Source of the DNA: Apostichopus japonicus
Lineage: Eukaryota; Echinodermata; Holothuroidea; Aspidochirotida; Stichopodidae
DNA: 64,000 nt
Direction of reading: 5' to 3'
Assembly (NCBI RefSeq): GCF_037975245.1
Contig: NC_092563.1
Span: 16,394,094-16,458,093 of the forward strand
Each line of letters begins with the position of its first letter. Position 1 is the first letter of the stretch. The position numbers were made by a program, and so were the translations under genes. Below are positions 35,701 through 46,315 of the stretch, in pieces. A model generated the notes under the pieces. That model ran no database searches, was not told where the DNA came from, and worked only from the letters and a program-made list of their open reading frames with translations.

Positions 35701-38700
35701 ATGACTGATATGCATACACAACGACTACTTTCATTTTAAGACTGGGGCTCATATAGGGTCACATTTAAGATGACCTTCCTGTGATTGCTGACCGTTGTTA
35801 TGGGGGTTCTAGTGATACACATGTTCAATTTTATGACATGATTTAATCTTGACCGGTCGAAGCCTGAAGCACACACACACTGCCCGACTGTCCGAGTAGG
35901 GTCGTAACATTTCATTATTACCGTACCACAGTTTCGTCAAATTGACCGGTTTTGGTGTTTTTGAGAGATTTAACATACCTGGTGATGATGAAACTTAAGT
36001 GAGAGAATATTCTCAAAATAAAGAAACCAAGTGGTTGTGGATTTTCTCTGATTCAAAAAATTCTAGGGAGAACACACAGCTACACATACCAATGGTAGAT
36101 TTGGAAACGTTACCGATTCAGGTTACAAGGTCAGGAATACGGTAAATTGTGTAAAAAAAAAAAAAATTTGTGTAGTTCTAACCAGGGTAAGTGTATTAAG
36201 AAAGGAGAGAAGTAAACTGCATGTTGCCACACGTTACCTTCAAATTGCCTGGCATCTTGGCCGTTAGTTTTTCAGCATATTCGTGGATCTTTGGATGCAA
36301 GTAAATGTTGGTCGTGTGCCAGAGACGGTTCATTTGATCTTGGAGAGCATTGTTGACCTTCCTGCAATATTAAAGTTTGAACTACTTTTCATGAATATAC
36401 ATGCCTACGAACAAAACCATTTTTCCCGTACACATCATAAATTGAAGCAAATATCTAGGGAGTTACAGGTGTCAATATGACGAGATGAACAAACAAATAT
36501 GGCAGAAATTATTAATACACAAGTTACACGAGCAAGTCAGCAGAAATGAGATGCCAGTCTCAACATATTGGGTGCAGCCCTAAATTTTCAATATTAATTT
36601 TTGCAGGATACTGATCCTTTGGAAAATATGGATCACTTGAATTTTCAGATTCAAAGTAAGATAACTTTGGTTGTGAAACAGACCAGAGACGATTATGAAA
36701 ATTATTGTTTACTGATAATGACAGTGTAACTAAATACAGGTGAGATGAACCTTACACTAGCCATACGGTGTACATTAATTATGGAATATTATTGGAAGAA
36801 AATTCATCTGAGTGATCAAACAGCTAGTTAAATGATACCACTATATGGTTTCCCCCCCCCCCCCCCCAAAAAAAGTGACATCTCTGATAGTAACTTACCA
36901 TAACAAAGGTAATCAATCTTTTCAATATGATGGATCCAATTTTTAAGACTTTTTAAGAAATAAACTTGGTTTTGTATTTTCTTCCCCCCTCCCCCCTCTT
37001 CCAAAGCTGGTGTTCTACTCACTAAACCTGCACATCTCTCCTACATTACAGTGTGCATGTTTTTTTTTTTATCTTACATATTTTATTATCATTCCATCAA
37101 GGTCCAATGTACAATTCATAATAACATATACATGATTATGATCATTAGTCAATATTATCAACAACAACAAATATTTATGATATTATTTGAATTTTAAAAA
37201 TTTATTTGTTGTTGTTGATAATACAGTGTGCATGTTGGTCACATTCCTTGTTGTTTTCCTATGGACATTCAAATCCTTATGACCAGTAATACTTACGGAT
37301 GGCAATGACCGACACTGACTGTGACTATCCCCGCAAACATGTCCAGGTATCGCCTGCCCTCGTTGTCAAACAGCCACTGCATGTGCCCCTGATGGACGTA
37401 AACGGGGGATTTGTAATATGTCATGAGCCCCTTCGAGAGATTCTCTTGCCTAATCTTCTGGACCTCCTCTATTGAAGGACCCTGTTGATTGCGTGGAATA
37501 AAACAAGAAGAATTTTAACGGTTGTGTGAATAACAGAGAGGTATGTTTGGTACCATTGAGATTTGAGATATTTTCTGACACTTTATATAGATCTAACAGG
37601 CCAGATATAACAGCAAGCACTGAAGTATGAGAACAGATGTGCACTGGCACCATTGCACACAAAGGCCTTTTAAGAAGCTGAAAACTTAAAAAAAGGTTTG
37701 CTCAACATATCAATGATGCTTTACAGTAAATCCAACTTAACAAATGTAGGACTAACCTTTAAAGTCAAGTTGCATATCGATACTAGTAAAGAAAAAGTTG
37801 AAACATTTTTGGAGAAAGTTTACAATTTGCTCAATTTTATCAAAAAACGTGCACTGTCAAACAATATCAACGCTAATGTTGTGCATCAAATCAAATTCAT
37901 TAATTACTCACAAATTAATTATTCACTTGATACAAAATTTAGCCTAGGATGATTTCTACTGTGTCTGATCAATTCCAATTTTTAATGAAATCTACTACTT
38001 GAAACAAAAGTTTCCAACCTTTCTTAAAAATTTGGGGTCATATTTTAGGACAAGTCTGTCTTTCGGTTTAGCCCCATTTGCTTTAGTGATTTTTCCTTCT
38101 TCTATAGATTCTAATTGTCATAGCAACGCCAGTATTGTGACTGACTTCAAGGGCCAGTACTATATAATTGTAGCAACAATGTTTTCCAATACTACATACC
38201 CCAAAGAAAGCAATGAGAAACATTACAAATTCAGCACTCTATTTAAGTATGAAGTCATGTGATGTAGTTATGGTAATGCTTAAATATAGTAAGTACTATC
38301 TGTACTGCAAGTAAAGAAAACAGGTCTGTTATTACCAGTGAGCCACTAAATAGCAGTTCCCTGTTAATTCCTGAGAGATATTTAGGTAATACAATATGGT
38401 ATAAAGATATGGTAATTTTTTTTTTCTTCAACATAATTTACTGTACCAGCACTAATTCTTCCAAGATTGCCATATTTGATTGTAATCGCTCTTGTATGTA
38501 AGGTAAGTACACACTAGTGTATTCATTATGAAATCTATGGTTTCAAACTGGCGTGCAAAAGAGTCGGCTGCAAATTTTCTTTGACTCCAACTCCAGTTTT
38601 CCAAACACTGATGGGCAGAGTTAATGATGAAAACAGAAATGCAAATAACCAATAACTAAGATTTTTTTACAGTAAAATCTTGAAGTTCTGAGGCCTTTTT

Positions 38701-41161
38701 TTTTTTCAATCCAGGACTCACAATGGACTTTAGATGTCACATCTATCCAAAATTAAATAACAATTCCTTCTGCAATCATTTATTGGAATCTAGACTAGAC
38801 AATCAAACAGTTCTGGTTCTGAGATTTTTATGAACTTACTTTCAAAGCCTCTGGTTGAAAATCACATGGTGGCATCTTTGGAACTCCATTATCTGTCGAA
38901 ATAGGAAAGAATAAACACACCATGGACTTCATTCAGGGGTGACGTCCTAAGGAATTTGAGTGTTTTGTCCTTAGAACATTTTGATATTCGTTTGCAATTT
39001 TTTTCCGGAGGGATAGTTTAAAGTATTCTCACATCCAACAATCTTGATGAAATATTTGGATATCAGAAAAATTTACTATCCTTCCACGATCGATTGGATG
39101 GCTGTTAAAAGAGTTAAAAGAGAAAGTTACAAATACTGCCCAAATATTGCAGCTCACTATTATTTGGCCATAATTAGGGCTATCAACAATAGCAATAAGG
39201 TATGAAGTTAATTAACTCACAAATGGTGGTACCACAAAATCCCACAGTTAGTAACTTAGTCCCACAGATTGCACAGAAAACAATGCAATCTCCCCTACAG
39301 AGGAGCACATGTCACGACTAAATTTGTTTTTAACTACTGCAGAGTAGTTGGTCACTTCGGGTTTTCCGGACCATAGGCCAACTTTCAACTAGGATTCATT
39401 TGATGGTCAAATTTTTACAGCAAGAGTACTACTTTCCATGGGATCTGCACCAGATTGACACATAGCGCATTGTTGGTCAGTGCAATGAGTAGGCCTAGAT
39501 GAAAGGTCATTAAAAGGTCATTTGGGGATGCTGTTTGAAAACAGAAAAGGGTTGGATGGAATGTTACTTCCACTGAATGCCCTAACTAATGGATGTTGGC
39601 CAAGGAGATTGTTGAGTGGAGGATAATACAGAAGTTTAGGAATTCTACATCTCAAATAAAGGCATCTCGGATGACTGCAGCGAATATTCAACAAGTTGCC
39701 AATTCGCTCAGTTCAATCCGGGCAGACACAGTGTGTCTACTCCTGTTACTCTATAGCATTAATCTAAAACTGCCATCATACTTAACTGGCGATGATTAAT
39801 GATCAGCTTATACGGTTTTATCAGAAGTTTTGACGGCCAAATCCCCGCTCGACTGATCTGCCAGATCCAACATTTACTCAAAAAATAACTTGCCTATTAA
39901 TATATTGGTAACCCTGTGACAATCATTGATAACATATGACAGCCTAGACCACATGAAACACTATTTCAAAAGCATACATATCTAGATAATTTACAAGAAA
40001 GTTCTTGCATTACAGTGTGGCCACATTTCTATATGCAGTTTCAGCTAAATGCACTGGACTATCATTCACCATTACACACACAAAATCCTCTGCCTAGGTA
40101 AATATCTACAGCACAATATTCCGTTATACATAACTCCACAATTTAGTCTCAAGATCAACTATTTCATACTAATTGCATTTAATTGAATAACTGTTTCACT
40201 TTTCTAGTTCTTTACCATGATAAGTTAAATTTATTATTTTTTCTGATGGCAAAAGAAGATAATCATGATTAACATAGAAAAAAATGTCTGTAAATTCTGG
40301 CCAACCAGAGAAAAAGTCCATTTACTGCTTTGTGTATTTTGTTAGAATTGCTATATAGCCATCCCACTACTATACTAGTCTGTATGGTGAAGGCATGCTC
40401 AGTATAGCAGTTCCAGTGTTTGGTTGCCGGTTCAGAACCACACCGAGAACCATATATTCCATTGACCTATTCAGAAAGTGTTAAGTCTGTGATATTGGTG
40501 TTTTCTGGTGTTTGAATTCAGAAAGTGGGGTTCCAAATAACGTCGTTCATTGCAGAGCTGCACTGCAAGAAATAATTTATCCGATATCCTATCACAAATA
40601 ACTATGCAAAATGGGCAAATGGCAATCAACATGCAAAGAGGTAGAGCAGCTTTTGTACTCAGAAACCATATAATCTATAAAAGACAAAGTTCAGTGCCTT
40701 CAAGACTGCTTTGCAGTTTGAATCTTAATTAATCACTGCATTGCAGTGATGATAAATGGGGTCGGAGAACTTAATTGTTCACCTCCCTCAATATTGTAGA
40801 AATTATGTGTACAATACTTAGAAAGATACTTCCTCTGAAAACTCATCAAAAAGAGAGAGATTGATGTATCCTAGCTGATGGTGTTCAATTCATACATGAT
40901 AAATCACATGGTTATTGTTTTATATACTGTATATAGGTTTCTGTTGGCTGACTAAACTAGGCCTGTAACGTAACTAGGGTAACACTTGCTTAGTTCAATA
41001 CGTTATAACGTAAGCCTGTGTAGTTTGGTACCTAATACAGTCTCAGCTGCTGCTGTGGACTTTTCTCTATATCCCAGCGACGATACAGAACTTATCCGCA
41101 ACAAAGGACAAGTTTCAGACCAAGTTTTAGAACAGTGAGCTAGGACTCGAAGCATCGCCAT
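26705..41161 (-). CDS. AGXT2: Alanine-glyoxylate aminotransferase 2, mitochondrial
   Basis: Thirteen coding exons in transcript order: 41161-41032, 38892-38840, 37481-37297, 36361-36238, 34448-34354, 33714-33555, 32886-32758, 32445-32280, 31737-31678, 29681-29593, 28349-28200, 27587-27489 and 26806-26705. All introns are GT-AG; exons total 1,542 nt, or 513 residues plus stop, against 514 in human AGXT2. The start M-A-M-L-R-V-L begins a Ser/Arg-containing presequence typical of mitochondrial import. Class III PLP-aminotransferase marks: [23 protein letters not shown] (170-176), [14 protein letters not shown] (Asp322), A-K-G-M-G-N-G-F-P with Schiff-base Lys352, and F-N-T-Y-G-G-N-P. The family transfers amino groups from alanine to glyoxylate and also handles beta-aminoisobutyrate and dimethylarginines. 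No break or missing catalytic residue is seen. The C-terminus ends I-K-P-P-M-C-I-T-K, as in the family. Confidence 0.95.
26857..26907. repeat. G-rich minisatellite in last AGXT2 intron
   Basis: Two and a half copies of a 19-bp GGGGGAGTGGG(G)GTGGGAA unit lie about 50 bp into the last intron, just upstream of exon 13 in the gene direction. Confidence 0.6.
28866..29020. repeat. (AAT)n-rich microsatellite in AGXT2 intron 10
   Basis: An imperfect AAT/AATAATC array of about 155 bp, interrupted by CAT and AAAAT variants. Confidence 0.85.
29484..29561. repeat. 14-bp tandem repeat in AGXT2 intron 10
   Basis: About five copies of TTGATTCAACAGAA. The edge copies carry a 1-bp shortening (TTGATCAA). Confidence 0.85.
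32990..33050. mobile_element. Possible tRNA-derived SINE fragment in AGXT2 intron 6
   Basis: GGTTCGAATCC at 33,007-33,017 is a perfect RNA polymerase III B-box (tRNA T-loop) sequence inside a short GC-rich patch that follows a TA run and precedes AT-rich DNA. No A-box or acceptor stem can be paired, so this is not a tRNA gene. It fits the head of a truncated tRNA-derived SINE. Confidence 0.4.
37062..37221 (-). mobile_element. Short retroelement insertion with 15-bp target duplication in AGXT2 intron 3
   Basis: A direct repeat TACAGTGTGCATGTT occurs at 37,047-37,061 and 37,222-37,236. The 160 bp between begins with a T-run on + (an A-tail read on -), the signature of target-primed retrotransposition. 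Its 5' end (on -) is a hairpin: TATTTGTTGTTGTTGATA pairs exactly with TATCAACAACAACAAATA. There is no coding capacity. It is a SINE or a severely 5'-truncated LINE tail. Confidence 0.7.
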
Positions 41162-43221
41162 TGTAACCGACGAAGATTTCTGATCTTGCGCCTTTGAATA
41201 AAAAATTTAACCGATTGACGGCGATTACTGCATTTTCTTCACGCCGTCGTTAGAATGTTTACTTGTCTCCGGTCGTCCGACGCCTATCATTGAAATATAT
41301 ACCAGCAACTTGCACAACTCGCAGGTGCTAACTTTATACAGTAGTCAGTACGTTGTTTGGAGGCGGCTACAGCTGGTTTGTTATTGTATTATGCAGTATT
41401 AGTGATGAACCGATGACCGTTACATACAAACTGTGTACACGTAGTTGGAAGTTCCAGGGTATGTCGAGGACAAAGTTCAGACTTGCCTGCGAGGCAGGCG
41501 CTGTTTTCAAGTTACTAGCGCACTGGCCAGCCATTTCCTCGGAATGACGCGATATCTAAGAAGTTGCAAACGACGTAACATTCGAACAGGTGCCTCGCTT
41601 TCCGTGATCACGGGAAGTTATTAGCTAACGGCTAGCAGTTTGCACTCTGGGTTTGCAACTTTATTGTATAAGACGTCCAGGGATACGTAACGCATCCGTT
41701 ACACGTCCATCTCCACAACGAGCTGAAATGTTTCAAATTTCAGTTTGATCCACAACGTAATAAAAGTCCCTTTCCCCTCCCCATGATCAGTGACACCGTT
41801 GGTCAGGTGACGTAATATGAAAAGAGATATCGCAAAAATCATAGCCTCCAAATTAGTGTAGGTGACCAAGGGGAATGCTCAAGAAGCGGGAGAGGGGACA
41901 GGTCGGGGCAAGGAGAAAGGAGCAAAGGGAAAGCAAGAGCGAATGGGACCGCAGGGGACATGTGGACAGGGGAATACGGTATCATTTTTCGGTACGTTTT
42001 GGGTTAATTTTGTGGTTTGCCCCCACGCGTCTCACTGTCCCTTGATCAACGTTCGTATCAATTAAATGATCCTTTTCCGCGGTGACCATAGTCTTGTTAA
42101 GACCCTAGTATGTGTATGGCGGTAAAAAAAACAAACTAAAGCCCGGGCACCTCCGCCACAGGCCAGTGAAATAATGACAAGGATAGATGACTAGGTTTCA
42201 CTGGTTCAAGATGACCAGTTGTCATTGTACACTTACTGTACCACCATGACAGCAACTACGACACTAACTGCCTTATAAAGCCTAACACAATTAACTTCAC
42301 TTAACCGGCATATTACATGAAAACGCTTGTGACACACACCTTCCTTAGTCACCAATAATGTAACTATTGATAATATACCATTGCATAGGGTCTGGGCTCA
42401 AAATACAACACACTGAATCGTGTATGGGCATCATTTTTTTTCTTTTTTATGGAAGAATTTGTGCATGTGTGTTTATGTTTTTCATGAGCATTTTGCTACT
42501 GTTTGTGACATTTTCATACATGCTTTTTCATTGTTTGGTCGTTTTGGACCAGTGGAGAAGTATGCAAAATGTTAACCACTTAAATAATTATTTCAGAAGT
42601 TCACCAAAAATTGTTGAAATGATTTTGGACCGATGAATCCAATATACAGTGTTATTTCACCGAAATGCCGAATTAACGAGTTCTCAACAGTGACTATATG
42701 AGTGTAGGACCAAAAGACAATCGAGTGTCACGTGATCAGGCAGATATGTTAATTTTATCATCTTATGACAACAGACTGTGTTTGATAATGACGTCATAGA
42801 TTATTGGCATCTCCGATTCCAGTTGAGCCATACGTTTTAGATCTTACGTTGTAGTTGATTAACCGTCATCTCGATAGGAGGATGTCAATATCTTAGCTCT
42901 CATGTTTATACAGGTCGGCACTTTCATCTATGCATGTAAATTATTTTTCCTTTTTCCCGAAAATGAAAACTACGGAGTCCCTCTAACCGACCTTGCAATA
43001 TTGTGAGGGGCCGCGGATTGCAAAGTCGGTAATAACGACAACGTGCATCTCAAAGTCAGTAAACTATACTATTACGGTTAGATTCGTCCAACACGGCAGC
43101 ATACAGAAACGTTGTACTCAAAGCCGAAGCCAAAGTGAATTAATCAGTTCACACATCCGGAGTCTATGCATGCTAAGTTCTTCTATACCGCCCTCACTTT
43201 CTTCCGGGGAAACATTTCACA

Positions 43222-43245
43222 CAGAGCCGTATATATACGGCTCTG
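43222..43245. repeat. 24-bp perfect palindrome
   Basis: Reads the same on both strands, with the arms CAGAGCCGTATA and TATACGGCTCTG directly abutting. It could be a dimeric factor site or cruciform. No neighbouring gene start supports a role. Confidence 0.6.
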
Positions 43246-44622
43246 ATTTCATACTGTAGTTTTTATTTCAGTTTGGTTCGAGAGTGGGCTGGGACCCTTC
43301 ATCCTAACTTCATGTAAACTGCACTTGATGCAAACCCCCGTTGTAACAAAGAAATAAATGAGTCCAGTCACGGGGGTTATATTTGTTATAACGTACGTCG
43401 AAGTGTATTTGTTGCCAAACTTCAACGGAGTCTTACCAAGATAACAGAACACGTCTTGTCTTTATAAACTCTAAATAATAACTGCCTCCCAATCCGTTCC
43501 AAACAACCCTATTTAAAGACAATATGCGCAACACGCAAAGACAACACGCGCAACCCGCACCATTCAAACAAATCACGCACCACGCGCATCCCAAGCAACA
43601 CGCACAACCAACACACGCATACACAATCTTAACACCCTCACACACGCACACGTTGACGCGCACATTAACTAAATCACACATTGTTACATTCCAAATCATC
43701 AAGAACAAAGCTGTGTCTTTGTTTAACTTTGGATAATACCCTTAATTCAAAATTAATTGAATAACACATCGTTACACACGTAAAATGTAATATTATAACA
43801 TTAGAAAAGGCACCATGATCTGGGATTGGCAGTACAGGGGGCAGTAAATTTATCAACTAACATATTATAAACAGTTACGTTGCCATATACTACAACGATA
43901 TTAACATGTAAATTTAGCATTTTGTAATTAATCTTCAGAGAGATCGCAACATTTTGACGACTCCTTAATTTTCCATACTTCAAGTAGTTACCGCGAAATA
44001 AGTCCTCTCTTGTGTAAATGTACATAACTGTTGTTATCGAACACCTCACAACTTATTCGAGCAGTTTTCGTATAGCGCCGTCAACTTCATCTCCGTTTGG
44101 CTGATGTGCGTTTATTTCAGTGTATGAGTAGAGAACCCGTAGAGCCATGAGGCACACATCACAGGACATTACGCACACATTTTGTGGTGCAGCGTGAAAT
44201 ATTTCAGGATATTGATCATGCTGATGCTGAAAATTCGAGGAATTTACTCTCTTTATTTTCGAAGACGCTAAGTATCAGTTTGATTAAACTCTGTGAGTGG
44301 CTTGATCAAAGACGGTCGCTTATACAACATCTTTTTGTATTGACTTTCTAGTTGGGTGGGTCATCATTCGAAGTTCGATAATACTCAAGGAACAGGCTCC
44401 AATAGTTCGATTTTGCTTGAATATTATGTAAAGTACTTATTAAATCTTTCTTTCAATGTTACTACATATAATGATGGAGAAGTCAGGACTTTCACGAGAT
44501 TTCAAAACTTGCCACTATTTTGTATTTATTGTGATTAATGTGAAATATATTTGTAAGTATCAATTAGTCACGAGCTTTTTTGACAAAAGCGTGTAAGTGA
44601 CTCTTGTGAATAGTCATAGGCC

Positions 44623-44674
<52 letters not shown>
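44623..44674. repeat. (TTA)n microsatellite
   Basis: About 17 uninterrupted TTA/ATT units. Confidence 0.95.
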
Positions 44675-44676
<2 letters not shown>

Positions 44677-46060
44677 AGGTTGCTCATCTTGATTTCTGTT
44701 TCCAAAAATCTAAAAAAAAATGAAGATATAGTGTCCGAATATGCTAAGGGCATACCACGGTAAGTAGGCCTTACGCTGGCCGGTCACACATGGTTTCCAA
44801 ACCAGGCTGCAAATTCATATTCCCTCCGACCCCTCCACTTCCCCTCTGGCCCCTCCCACCAAGCTAAAGGATTACGTAACATTTGTTGTTGTAAATTACA
44901 CTTTCCCAATCATCGCAACAACGAGAGCTACAATTTCAATTCACGTGTTGGATTATAAATTCAGATGTGTCCATAGACCGCAGATGCATGTGGGACCCAC
45001 AATAATAAATACGATTTGTACGTTTTGCTCGATTCGCATGTCATGGAGTTTCCAGACATAAACGATATAAAATTTCCAATATTTGTTCGGGTTTATTGAA
45101 GTTGATAACTTAGTCGTTTCAATTCTCAACTGTTTGTGACTTCTCAGTACTCTGAAAAGTACGGACGTGTCAAAATTGACGACTTTTACACATTGCTAAA
45201 CGTAAAACAATCTGACAGTTTTGTACTATCTTGACAAAAAAGGAAACGAAACGATTTGGACGTGTTGTGTAGGTAAAACGGCAATTTTCGAAATCTTGAC
45301 GAATTTAAATTTCCCGCATTGGGAGGGTTTTACTATTCAATTAAACGTCTAACGTGCGAATAGTGGGCAAGGCAAGGGCGCTGGTTATGCATATTCAGTA
45401 CATGTCGATTTATTGGCATCACGCATGCAGTGCATGAATGGTGTGTCAGACAACAACAACCACACTTGTAAGTTGTATACAACGGAGATTAGATTCGTAT
45501 GGTATATATATACACGTGCAATGCAATGCATGCTATGTTATTTACATACATAACGCGTACTGTGTAGCATGAACGGCAGTGTCGTACTTTTTACAGACTG
45601 TTACTGCTAGTGTTACAAGTGCGACCTGAAATCAACTACTTTGTCTAACCTTCCTTTGGATTGTTAGGACGGCAGAGCGTTAGCAGGAAATACTGAAGTA
45701 TTATAAATTACAAGTGGAATTAATACGTCCCTTTACTTCACTGATATATTTGAGCCGCACGCATCTGTAAAGTGTAAAGACTAAAGTGACTTAGCCTACC
45801 GCAACTTGAAAGTTCGTAACAGAGTAACACTGCCCAATTCCCAACTTGTTTTTTTTTTGCAAATTAATCTGTTATTCGAATTATAATTTCTGATCTGGAA
45901 CATTGCTTAACTCTTCTCAGTCTGTGTCGTACTTAATTTTCGGAAATCAAGTGAATTGATCATCCCGCGGAAGGAAAACCATTTCCCTTTTTCTTAGCAC
46001 TGCAGTGAATATGTAGCTGAGGAGGCGGATTGACCACGAACTTACCATTACCAATAGTAC

Positions 46061-46195
46061 CAGGGCCCCGTTCCACAAAGACTAACTTACGCTTGATCCT
46101 AAGATCAAACTTAAGTTCGATTCTCATGCGATTGATCGTAGCGTAAGTTCGATCGTTAAGTAGCGTTCCACAAAATCAAACTTACGCTACGCATG
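46061..46195. repeat. Harbinger left terminal repeat with subterminal copies
   Basis: After the outer inverted repeat, the GTTCCACAAA motif recurs at about 46,165-46,174, and the CTTACGCT/GATC motif recurs in both orientations several times. The layered repeats mirror the right end. Confidence 0.75.
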
Positions 46196-46315
46196 ATTCT
46201 AATTAATATTTGGTCAGTGGACGAGGCTACTTTGACCTTTCGTGACCTCAAATCACTTGCGTCTCCGAAGTTTTGACACTGCGAACAACCTGTCGGCGCA
46301 TTATATGTCATCAAA

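Larger units (their letters stand above)
41162..46060. other. Intergenic region between AGXT2 and the Harbinger element, no gene seen
   Basis: Both AGXT2 (-) and the PDP1-type gene (+) point away from this region, so it should contain the AGXT2 promoter and upstream DNA of the phosphatase. A purine-rich patch (about 41,876-41,975), a CA/ACGC-rich stretch (about 43,525-43,680), a (TTA)n array and a short palindrome are visible. Open frames are under 95 codons, are compositionally driven and have no recognisable domains. Confidence 0.6.

Noticed and set aside
35580-35900. Suspected further DNA transposon in AGXT2 intron 4 (GCCCGCCCCACACTGC..)
   Set aside because: No inverted ends or target duplication could be matched.
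41862-42065. Gly/Lys/Glu-rich 67-codon frame
   Set aside because: Driven by a purine-rich patch. No homology or exon signals.
43433-43736. Cys-rich (-) and His/Thr-rich (+) open frames
   Set aside because: Both are readings of a CA/ACGC-rich low-complexity stretch, with no domain features.
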